From Alistipes excrementigallinarum (GTDB lineage: Bacteria; Bacteroidota; Bacteroidia; Bacteroidales; Rikenellaceae), in the NCBI GenBank assembly GCA_019112825.1, contig DXIP01000008.1:62001-126000 (forward strand): a stretch of 64,000 nt of DNA, in the 5' to 3' direction. The notes under the pieces were generated by a model. It worked only from the letters and a program-made list of their open reading frames with translations, was not told where the DNA came from and searched no databases. The position numbers were made by a program, and so were the translations under genes. Shown here piece after piece: positions 50,976-58,317 of this stretch. Each line of letters starts with the position of its first letter. The first letter of the stretch is position 1.

Positions 50976-51057
50976 ATCGGTATGTTGCTTTTTTTCGGGT
51001 GAAAGGTGAAACATGCGTGCGGAGTACGCCGCCGTGGGGCGCTCCCCCGCCGAAGGG

Positions 51058-52143
51058 TCAGCCGAGGTGTTCCGCTTCGCGGCGGAGCGCCTCGATGAAG
51101 GTGTCGTAGCCGGTGATGCCGGCCTCAAGCTCCGGGAGCCGCACGTACTCGTCGGCCGTGTGCGAGCGGGCCGAGTCGCCGGGCCCCATCTTGAGCGAGG
51201 GGAAGGGCATGAGCGCCATGTCGGAGGTGGTCGGCGAGACGAAGGTCGTGCAGCCGGCGGCCCGTGCGGCGCGGCAGAGCGGATGCTCCGCCGCGAGGGC
51301 CGAGGCGCGGACGCGTGTCGAGCGGGGCACGGCCTCGGAGCGGAGCTCGCGGCGCAGCAGCTCGACCGTCTCTTCGTTGGTGTAGGCGTCGGTGGTGCGG
51401 ACGTCGACCACGAAGCGGCACCGGTCGGGGATGACGTTGTGCTGCGTGCCGGCCTCAATCTGCGTCACGGCGATGCCCACGGGGCCCAGCAGCTCCGAGC
51501 AGCGCTCGAAGCGCAGCGTGCGCAGCCGTACGATGTCGTCCAGCGCGATGTAGAGGGCGTTGACCCCCTCGCCGCGCGCCGCATGGCCGCTGCGGCCGCG
51601 GGCCGTGCAGTCGAGCACGACCAACCCCCGCTCGCCGACGGCCGCCTGCATGCGGGTGGGCTCGCCCACGAGCGCCATGTCGATGCGCCCGAGCGCCGGC
51701 AGCAGCGCCCGCATCCCATGCTCGCCCATGCACTCCTCTTCGGCCGAGAGCGCCAGCACGAGGTTGAAAGGCAGCGGCCGACGCCGCCAGGCGAGGAAGG
51801 TCTCCGTCAGGCAGACGACCGAGGCCCCGGCGTCGTTGCTTCCCAGACCGTAGAGCCGGTCACCCTCGACGGTGGGGGTGTAGGGGTCGCGCGTATATCC
51901 GCCCGCGGGGCGTACGGTGTCGTGGTGTGAATTGAGCAGCAGCGTCGGCCGCGCGGGGTCGAACCCCTCGGCGCGGGCCCAGACGTTGTTGTGGAGCCGC
52001 TCGGGGGCGGCCCCGCGCTCGGCAAGGAAGTCGAAGAGCAGCCCGGCCGTCGCCTCCTCGCTGCGTGAGTGCGAGGGGCGCGCGATGAGCTCGCGCAGCA
52101 GCCCGACGGCCTCGTCGGCTGCGTGGTGAAGGTTCTCCTGCAT
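51058..52143 (-). CDS. argE: N-acyl-ornithine/citrulline deacylase ArgE (M20 family)
   Basis: A 361-residue metallopeptidase-fold deacylase. Zinc-binding blocks: LLNSHHDTVRPAGGY near 68, GLGSNDAGASVV near 98 and ALSAEEECMGEHG near 132; dimerisation domain in the middle. In the carbamoyltransferase-type pathway used by Bacteroidetes this enzyme acts after ArgF' on N-acylcitrulline rather than on N-acetylornithine, releasing citrulline plus acetate or succinate. No ArgJ is present, so the route is linear. 207 bp after argB, 82 bp before argH. Confidence 0.88.
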   Translation of the reverse strand: MQENLHHAADEAVGLLRELIARPSHSRSEEATAGLLFDFLAERGAAPERLHNNVWARAEGFDPARPTLLLNSHHDTVRPAGGYTRDPYTPTVEGDRLYGLGSNDAGASVVCLTETFLAWRRRPLPFNLVLALSAEEECMGEHGMRALLPALGRIDMALVGEPTRMQAAVGERGLVVLDCTARGRSGHAARGEGVNALYIALDDIVRLRTLRFERCSELLGPVGIAVTQIEAGTQHNVIPDRCRFVVDVRTTDAYTNEETVELLRRELRSEAVPRSTRVRASALAAEHPLCRAARAAGCTTFVSPTTSDMALMPFPSLKMGPGDSARSHTADEYVRLPELEAGITGYDTFIEALRREAEHLG

Positions 52144-52350
52144 GGTTTTCCGTCTCTTTGGTTCGTCTGTTGTTGTGGCCTTGTCTTGCGGCCGAGCGGC
52201 GTTGCGGGGCCGCTTCGGGGGAGGGGAAGGGCGCTGCGGGATGTGCCGCCCGGCCCGAAAGGGCCATTGTGCAGCTGCCTGACCCGGGGAGGTCTTTGCT
52301 CCACCGTCCGGCCCGAAGGGGTTACAGCCCGGCCGCCCGGTCTGAGGGTC

Positions 52351-53136
52351 TCACTGCTCGGCCGCCCGGCGGCGGATGACGGTGCCCGAGGGCTCGTCCA
52401 GATGGTCGGCGCTGCGGATGACAACGCTGCGCACCCCCGCCTCGACGGCCTTCAGCGCCTGCTCGATTTTGGGCAGCATCCCCTTGCTGACAACCCCCTC
52501 GGCGCGCAGCGCCGCGAAGTCGTCGGCCGTGATTTCGGGGATGACCGACCCCTCGTCGTCGGGGTTGCGCAGCACACCGCGCTTCTCGAAGCAGAAGACC
52601 AGGTCGGTCGGCATGCGGCGGGCGAGCGCCGTGGCGAGTGCCGTGGCCACCCCGTCGGCGTTGCAGTTGAGCAGCGTCCCGCGGCCGTCGTGCATGATGG
52701 CCGGGAAGACGGGCGTCAGCCCCGCCTCGAGCAGCCGCTCGAGCAGGGCGTCGTCCACCCGCTCGATGTCGCCCACGAAGCCGTAGTCGACCGGCTCGGG
52801 AGCCCGGCGGCGCGCCGTGACGACGTTGCCGTCGGCGCCCGACAGCCCCAGCGCGTTGCACCCCTCGGCCTGGAGGCCGGCGACGAGCTGCTTGTTGATG
52901 AGTCCGGCGTAGACCATCGTCACCACGTCGAGCATCCCCCGGTCGGTGATGCGGCGGCCGTCGACCATCTGTGTCTTCAGCTCGAGCCGCTCGGCGAGCC
53001 GCGTGGCGAGCTTTCCGCCGCCGTGGACCAGCACCTTGGGCCCCTTGAGTGCGGCGAATTGGGCGAGGAAGCGCTTCAGCGCCGCGGGGTCGTCGATGAC
53101 GTTGCCCCCGATTTTCATCACCGTGACGCTCCTCAT
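52351..53136 (-). CDS. argB: N-acylglutamate kinase
   Basis: A 261-residue amino-acid kinase phosphorylating N-acetyl- or N-succinylglutamate. MKIGGNVIDDP near residue 7 and VLVHGGGKLATRLAERL near 37 are the ATP and substrate loops; GLSGADGNVVTARRR near 98 and VVSKGMLPKIEQALKAV near 216 are also family blocks. No long N-terminal helix, so arginine feedback of the hexameric type is not expected. The start overlaps the argF' stop (ATGA), implying coupling. Confidence 0.94.
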   Translation of the reverse strand: MRSVTVMKIGGNVIDDPAALKRFLAQFAALKGPKVLVHGGGKLATRLAERLELKTQMVDGRRITDRGMLDVVTMVYAGLINKQLVAGLQAEGCNALGLSGADGNVVTARRRAPEPVDYGFVGDIERVDDALLERLLEAGLTPVFPAIMHDGRGTLLNCNADGVATALATALARRMPTDLVFCFEKRGVLRNPDDEGSVIPEITADDFAALRAEGVVSKGMLPKIEQALKAVEAGVRSVVIRSADHLDEPSGTVIRRRAAEQ

Positions 53137-54092
53137 TGTGCGAGCCCCTCCAGCAGCCTCTTGAGCACCACCTGTGCCGATATTTCGCGGTTGGCGGCCT
53201 CGGGGATGACCAGCGAGCGCGGCGACTCGATGACCTCGTCGGAGACAATCATGTTGCGCCGCACGGGCAGGCAGTGCATGAAGTAGGCGTCGCGGGTGAG
53301 GGCCATCTTCTCGGCCGTGACGGTCCACGAGCGGTCGCGGCTCAGCACCTTGCCGTAGTTGTCGCCCGTATAGGCGGCCCAGTTCTTCGCATAGACGAAG
53401 TCGGCCCCCTCGAACGCCTTCCGCTGGTCGTACTCCACGCGGGCGTGGCCGACGAACTTCGGGTCGAGTTCGTACCCCTCGGGGTGGGTGATGACGAAGT
53501 CGTAGCCGGCGGCGTTCATCCACTCGGCGAAGGAGTTGGGGACGGCCTGCGGCAGCGCGTTGGGGTGGGGCGCCCAGGTCATGACCACCTTGGGACGCTC
53601 CGTGCGCTTGTACTCCTCGATGGTGAGCAGGTCGGCGAAGCTCTGCAGCGGGTGGCGCGTGGCGGCCTCCATCGAGAAGACGGGGCGCCCCGAGTAGCGG
53701 ATGAACTCCTCGAGCACGCGCTCCTCGTAGTCCTCGGCGCGGTCGCGGAAGCGGGCGAACGACCTCACGCCGATGATGTCGCAGTAGGAGCCCATGACGG
53801 GAATCGCCTCGAGCAGGTGCTCGGCCTTGTCGCCGTCCATCACCACGCCGCGCTCGGTCTCGAGCTTCCAGGCGCCCTGGTTCACGTCGAGCACCATGAC
53901 GTTCATGCCCAGATTCATCGCCGCCTTCTGGGTCGAGAGGCGGGTGCGGAGGCTCGAGTTGAAGAAGAGCATCAGCAGCGTGCGGTTGCGCCCCAGCTCC
54001 GTATGGCGGAAGCGGTCGCGCTTGATTTCAAATGCCTCGGCGACGGCACGGTGCAGGTCGCCGATATCCTCTACGCAGGTAAATTTTTTCAT
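53133..54092 (-). CDS. argF': N-acylornithine carbamoyltransferase ArgF' (probably succinyl type)
   Basis: A 319-residue transcarbamylase of the Bacteroides/Xanthomonas type, acting on N-acylornithine plus carbamoyl phosphate to make N-acylcitrulline. Carbamoyl-phosphate motif FFNSSLRTRLST at 43-54, MHCLPVRRNM near 280. Specificity residue 90, in GVVMDGDKAEHLLEAI, is Ala. The B. fragilis succinylornithine enzyme has Pro at this place and acetylornithine enzymes have Glu; published mutants of the Glu to Ala, Ser, Pro or Val gain succinylornithine use (from memory). So succinylornithine is the likely substrate. Start MKKFTCVEDIGDLHRAVAE is family-typical. Confidence 0.92.
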   Translation of the reverse strand: MKKFTCVEDIGDLHRAVAEAFEIKRDRFRHTELGRNRTLLMLFFNSSLRTRLSTQKAAMNLGMNVMVLDVNQGAWKLETERGVVMDGDKAEHLLEAIPVMGSYCDIIGVRSFARFRDRAEDYEERVLEEFIRYSGRPVFSMEAATRHPLQSFADLLTIEEYKRTERPKVVMTWAPHPNALPQAVPNSFAEWMNAAGYDFVITHPEGYELDPKFVGHARVEYDQRKAFEGADFVYAKNWAAYTGDNYGKVLSRDRSWTVTAEKMALTRDAYFMHCLPVRRNMIVSDEVIESPRSLVIPEAANREISAQVVLKRLLEGLAQ

Positions 54093-54115
54093 GGCTTGCG
54101 TTCTTTTTTTTCGGT

Positions 54116-55243
54116 TCAGGCCCGGAGCAGCTCTCCGAGCGAAGTGAGGAAGCGGTCGGCCAGCTCGCGCGTGAGCGTGAGGGCCGGCAGCAGGCGGACG
54201 GTCGACTTCCCGGCGCCGCCCGTGAAGATGTGCTTCTCGAAGAGCAGCCGGCGGCGGAAGTCGGCCCCCGACCCCTCGACGTCGAAGCCCAGCATCAGGC
54301 CGCGGCCCCGCACGTCGTGCACCCCTTCGATGCGGCTCAGCCGGTCGAGCAGGTAGCTGCCCGTCGCGGCGGCATTCTCCATGAGGCGGTCGCGCTCCAT
54401 CACCTCGAGCACGGCCAGCGCGGCGGCGCAGGCCAGGTGGTTGCCGCCGAAGGTGGTGCCCAGCATCCCCGGCCTCGCCTCGAAGTGGGGGGCGATGAGC
54501 ACGCCTCCGATGGGGAAGCCGTTGCCCATCCCCTTGGCGACGGTAATCAGGTCGGGGCGGATGCCCGCCTTCTGGTGGGCGAAGAACTGCCCCGTGCGGC
54601 CGTAGCCCGACTGGATTTCGTCGAGGATGAGCTGCACGCCGTGGCGGCGGGTCGCCTCGCGCAGCCCGCGCAGGAAGTCGTCCGAGGGGACGCGGATGCC
54701 CGCAACGCCCTGGATGCCCTCGATGATGACGGCGGCGAAGCGCCCCGTCGCGAGCAGCTCCTCGACCCGCTGCAGGTCGCCCAGTGGGGCGAACTCGACG
54801 TGGTCCGTCGCGTTGAAGGGGGTGCGGAGCGCCGCATTGTCCGTCGCGGCGACGGCCCCCGACGTGCGGCCGTGGAAGGCCCCCGTGAAGGCGAGGATGT
54901 GCGAGCGGCCCGTATGGAACGAGGCCAGCTTCATGGCGTTCTCGTTGGCCTCGGCCCCCGAGTTGCAGAGGAAGAGCGCGTAGTCGTCGTAGCCCGATGT
55001 GCGGCCCAGACGCTCGGCCAGCTCGCACTGGAGCGAATTTTCGACCGAATTGGAGTAGAAGCCCAGTCGTGCGACCTGCTTCGCGATGCGGTCGACGTAG
55101 GTCTCGTCGGCATGGCCGAGCGAAATGACCGCATGGCCGCCGTAGAGGTCGAGGTACTCGGTGCCGGCGGCGTCGTAGATGAAGTTGCCGCGGCCCCGGA
55201 CGGGCTCCGTGGGGTAGAGCGTATATACGTTGAATGGTTTCAT
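54116..55243 (-). CDS. argD: N-acylornithine aminotransferase
   Basis: A 375-residue class III PLP aminotransferase interconverting N-acylglutamate semialdehyde and N-acylornithine. PLP lysine in ITVAKGMGNGFPIGG near 238; FLCNSGAEANENAMKLA near 92; AFHGRTSGA near 123; LILDEIQSGYGRTG near 208. ATG at 55243 (MKPFNVYTLYPTEPVRGRG). 23 bp before argF'; 136 bp after argC, a gap with small GC-rich hairpins. Confidence 0.94.
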   Translation of the reverse strand: MKPFNVYTLYPTEPVRGRGNFIYDAAGTEYLDLYGGHAVISLGHADETYVDRIAKQVARLGFYSNSVENSLQCELAERLGRTSGYDDYALFLCNSGAEANENAMKLASFHTGRSHILAFTGAFHGRTSGAVAATDNAALRTPFNATDHVEFAPLGDLQRVEELLATGRFAAVIIEGIQGVAGIRVPSDDFLRGLREATRRHGVQLILDEIQSGYGRTGQFFAHQKAGIRPDLITVAKGMGNGFPIGGVLIAPHFEARPGMLGTTFGGNHLACAAALAVLEVMERDRLMENAAATGSYLLDRLSRIEGVHDVRGRGLMLGFDVEGSGADFRRRLLFEKHIFTGGAGKSTVRLLPALTLTRELADRFLTSLGELLRA

Positions 55244-55379
55244 GTACGTGTTGTTTTTGGGTGAGTGGACCCCCGGTTGTTTGGGGGTGAATACACCCGG
55301 CCGCATCCCGACGCGGGTCGGGACACTGCCGGATGGGTTCTGTCGGGCGCCGGGGAGTGCCCTGGCACCGGGTGGGGAA

Positions 55380-56342
55380 TCAGAAGGCGCTGGCCTTGAG
55401 CCGCAGCCCCTCGCGCTCGTCCAGACCGAACATCAGGTTGAGGTTCTGCACGGCCTGGCCCGAGGCCCCCTTGAGCAGGTTGTCGATGACCGACACCACG
55501 TGCAGCTTGTCGCCGTAGCGGGCCACGTGCAGCAGCGCGCGGTTGGTGTTGACCACCCGTTTGAGGTCGGGGTACTGCTCCGTCATGAGGGTGAAGGCCG
55601 CCCCTTCGTAGTAGTCGCCGTAGAGGAGCCGAGCTTCCTGCTCGTCGAGCCGGCAGCGCGTGTAGAGGCTGACCAGGATGCCGCGGGTGAAGTCGCCCCG
55701 CATGGGGACGAAGTTGATGTCGCGGTCGAACGAGGGTTGCAGCTGCCGCAGGTTGCGGCCGATTTCGAGCAGGTGCTGGTGCGTGAAGCACTTGTAGACC
55801 GAGATGTTGTCGCTCCGCCAGCTGAAGTGGGTCGTCGCCGAGGGTTTCACCCCGGCGCCGGTCGAGCCGGTGATGCCCGTTACGTGCACCTCGTCCTCGA
55901 GCAGCCCGGCCGCCGCCAGAGGCAGCAGCGCCAGCTGGATGGCCGTGGCGAAGCAGCCCGGATTGGCCACGCGGCGCGCCGCGCGAATCCGCTCGCGGCA
56001 GAGCTCAGGCAGTCCGTAGACGAACCCTTCGCTCTCGTCGCGGAAGTCCTGCGCCAGGTCGATGATGCGCAGCGACTCGGGGAGCTGCTGCGCGGCGAGC
56101 CACTTGCGGCTCTCGCCGTGGGCCGAGCAGAGGAAGACCACGTCGACCTCCTGCAGGTCGTACTCCGCGCAGAAGCGCAGCCCGGTCTGGCCGTCGAGCC
56201 CCGCGTGGACCTCCGTGAGCGCATCGCCCGCATGGCTCGTGCTGTGGACGAAGCCCAGCTCGACCCCGGGATGGTTCACCAGCAGGCGGAGCAGCTCGCC
56301 GGCCGTATAGCCGGCGCCGCCGATGATTCCGACCCGTATCAT
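55380..56342 (-). CDS. argC: N-acyl-gamma-glutamyl-phosphate reductase
   Basis: A 320-residue NADPH-dependent reductase, step 3 of arginine synthesis. GIIGGAGYTAGELLRLLVNHP at the N-terminus is the nucleotide site, the catalytic cysteine is in VANPGCFATAIQLALLPL near 127, and GITGSTGAGVK and FVPMRGDFTRGIL follow. Its start overlaps the argG stop by 4 bp. Confidence 0.95.
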   Translation of the reverse strand: MIRVGIIGGAGYTAGELLRLLVNHPGVELGFVHSTSHAGDALTEVHAGLDGQTGLRFCAEYDLQEVDVVFLCSAHGESRKWLAAQQLPESLRIIDLAQDFRDESEGFVYGLPELCRERIRAARRVANPGCFATAIQLALLPLAAAGLLEDEVHVTGITGSTGAGVKPSATTHFSWRSDNISVYKCFTHQHLLEIGRNLRQLQPSFDRDINFVPMRGDFTRGILVSLYTRCRLDEQEARLLYGDYYEGAAFTLMTEQYPDLKRVVNTNRALLHVARYGDKLHVVSVIDNLLKGASGQAVQNLNLMFGLDEREGLRLKASAF

Positions 56343-57541
56343 CGTCCGTTGCGCTTTTGGACGTTGTAGTAAATCTTGATTTGGTTGGCCAGAATCTTCG
56401 TGAAGCCCTTCACGTCGTCGGCCGTCCAGGCCTTGTTCACCTCGCCGTACTCGCCGAAGTCGGTCTTCATCAGGTCGAACGTCGACGAGACGCCCACCAG
56501 CGTGAAGCAGCGCGGACGGAGCGTCAGCTCAACCTCGCCCGTGACGTTGCGCTGCGACGAGAGGAGCATCGCCTCGATGTCGCGCATGACCGGCTCGAGG
56601 TACTGCGCCTCGTGGAGGAACATGCCGTACCAGGTGGCCACCTGCTCCTTCCAGTAGAGCTGCCACTTGGTCAGCACGTGCTTCTCGAGCATCTTGTGGG
56701 CGGCGATAATCAGCATCGGGGCGGCAGCCTCGAAGCCCACGCGTCCCTTGATGCCGATGATGGTGTCGCCGATGTGCATGTCGCGGCCGATGCCGTAGCG
56801 CGAGCCGATGGCCTCGACGGCGCGGATGGCCTCGACGTGGTCGGTGTAGGGGGTGCCGTTGACCGACGTGAGCTCGCCCTCGGTGAAGCCCAGGCGGAGC
56901 GTCTCCTCGCCCGTGGCGGTAATCTGGCTCGGGTAGGCCTCCTCGGGAAGCGTCTGCTCCGAGTGGAGCGTCTCGCGGCCGCCGATGGAGGTGCCCCAGA
57001 GCCCCTTGTTGATGGAGTACTCCATCTTGCGGAAGTCGGCCTCGAAGCCGTGGCGGCGCAGGTAGTCGATTTCGTATTCGCGCGTGAGGGTCAGGTCACG
57101 CGTCGGGGTGATGATTTCGATGTCGGGGGCCAGCACCTGGAACGTCAGGTCGAAGCGCACCTGGTCGTTGCCCGCGCCGGTCGAACCGTGGGCCACGGCG
57201 TCGGCGCCGATTTGCTTGGCATACTCGATGATGGCGATGGCCTGGAAGATGCGCTCCGAGCTGACCGAGATGGGGTAGGTGCCGTTGCGCAGGATGTTGC
57301 CGTAGACCATGAAGCGGATGCTCTTTTCGTAGTACTCCTGCTCGATGTTGAGCGTGGCGTGCTTCACGGCGCCCAGCGCCAGGGCGCGCTCTTCGATGCG
57401 CGCCAGTTCTTCGGCCGAGAAGCCGCCCGTGTTGGCGATGGCCGTATATACGTCGTAACCCTTCTCTTCGGAGAGGTATTTTACACAGAACGAGGTGTCC
57501 AGACCGCCGCTGAACGCCAGTACCACTTTCTTCTTTTCCAT
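56339..57541 (-). CDS. argG: Argininosuccinate synthase
   Basis: A 400-residue ATP-dependent enzyme joining citrulline and aspartate. PP-loop VLAFSGGLDTSFCVKYLSEE at 7-26, AHGSTGAGNDQVRFD near 114, and YSINKGLWGTSIGGRE near 175. First named gene of the arg operon, 88 bp behind the GNAT gene, and overlapping argC. Confidence 0.95.
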   Translation of the reverse strand: MEKKKVVLAFSGGLDTSFCVKYLSEEKGYDVYTAIANTGGFSAEELARIEERALALGAVKHATLNIEQEYYEKSIRFMVYGNILRNGTYPISVSSERIFQAIAIIEYAKQIGADAVAHGSTGAGNDQVRFDLTFQVLAPDIEIITPTRDLTLTREYEIDYLRRHGFEADFRKMEYSINKGLWGTSIGGRETLHSEQTLPEEAYPSQITATGEETLRLGFTEGELTSVNGTPYTDHVEAIRAVEAIGSRYGIGRDMHIGDTIIGIKGRVGFEAAAPMLIIAAHKMLEKHVLTKWQLYWKEQVATWYGMFLHEAQYLEPVMRDIEAMLLSSQRNVTGEVELTLRPRCFTLVGVSSTFDLMKTDFGEYGEVNKAWTADDVKGFTKILANQIKIYYNVQKRNGR

Positions 57542-57629
57542 TGTTGCCTGTCTTTTTATTTTACGTTTTTCGTTGTCTGTCTCCCTCCGGAAACCGTCCC
57601 GGAGAGCGTGTGCTCCGTCTGCCTTCCCG

Positions 57630-58247
57630 CTACTTGAGGTGGAAGAGCTTGCGGAACCGGTTGCGGATGAACATCACGTAGGGTGCCAGCCGCGACTGCC
57701 GGGGCTGCTCCTTGGCCGGGTCATAGAGCATGCCCGTGCAGAGGCACATCCGCCGGTTGTTGCGCTGGAGGATGTCGTAGTTGCAACATCCCTGGCAGCC
57801 CTGCCAGAACTCTTCGTCGTCGGTCAGTTCCGAGAAGGTCACGGGAACGTATCCCATCCGCGAGTTGAGCTTCATGACCGGAAGCGACGTGGTGATGCTG
57901 AATAACTTCGCATAGGGGAATCGTCGTCGGGCCAGCTCGAATGTTCGTCGTTTGATTTGCTCCGCGAGTCCCATGTGACGGTACTCGGGGTCGACAATCA
58001 ATCCGGAGGTCGCGACGAAATCGCCGTGCTCCCAACACTCGATGTAGCTGAAGCCGATGAGCTTCTCGCCGTCCAGCGCCACGATGGCCTTGCCGCCGGT
58101 CATCTTCGCCGCGATGTACTCGGGCGACCGCTTGGCAATGCCCGTGCCCCGCTGCAGGGCCGACTCGTAGATGAGGTCGCAGATACGCTGTGCGTAGTGC
58201 GCATGCGACGAGTCGGCGAAAACGACGCTGATGGATTTGTTATTCAT
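57630..58247 (-). CDS. GNAT family N-acyltransferase, candidate N-acylglutamate synthase
   Basis: A 205-residue GNAT protein. Acyl-CoA loop in LIVDPEYRHMGLAEQIKRR near residue 84-101 (pattern RxxGxA). The C-terminal third has an odd cysteine cluster, WQGCQGCCNYDIL and RMCLCTGM, and a basic tail. It heads the arg operon and no classical argA or argJ is present, so it is the natural candidate for N-acetyl- or N-succinylglutamate formation from glutamate and the acyl-CoA. That step is otherwise missing in the operon. Function is inferred from context, not from sequence motifs specific to glutamate binding. Confidence 0.78.
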   Translation of the reverse strand: MNNKSISVVFADSSHAHYAQRICDLIYESALQRGTGIAKRSPEYIAAKMTGGKAIVALDGEKLIGFSYIECWEHGDFVATSGLIVDPEYRHMGLAEQIKRRTFELARRRFPYAKLFSITTSLPVMKLNSRMGYVPVTFSELTDDEEFWQGCQGCCNYDILQRNNRRMCLCTGMLYDPAKEQPRQSRLAPYVMFIRNRFRKLFHLK

Positions 58248-58274
58248 TTATCTGATAGTAAAATAAAAAAGGAA

Positions 58275-58289
58275 ATGTTCATGGAACAT
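58275..58289. promoter_or_regulatory. Inverted repeat ATGTTC-N3-GAACAT before the arg operon
   Basis: Six-base arms around ATG. It lies 28-42 bp upstream of the GNAT start. On the minus strand it is followed by TTTCCTTTTTTATTTTAC, so it could be either a weak terminator of the RelA-type gene or an operator for the arg operon. Arms are short. Confidence 0.4.
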
Positions 58290-58317
58290 ACGTGGCCTCG
58301 CCCCTTCCGACCGCGCG

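Noticed and set aside
53133..55028. Apparent 631-residue fusion protein ending in ArgF'
   Set aside because: The first half is antisense-like low-complexity reading of argD in another frame; the true ArgF' starts with MKKFTCVEDIG at 54092.
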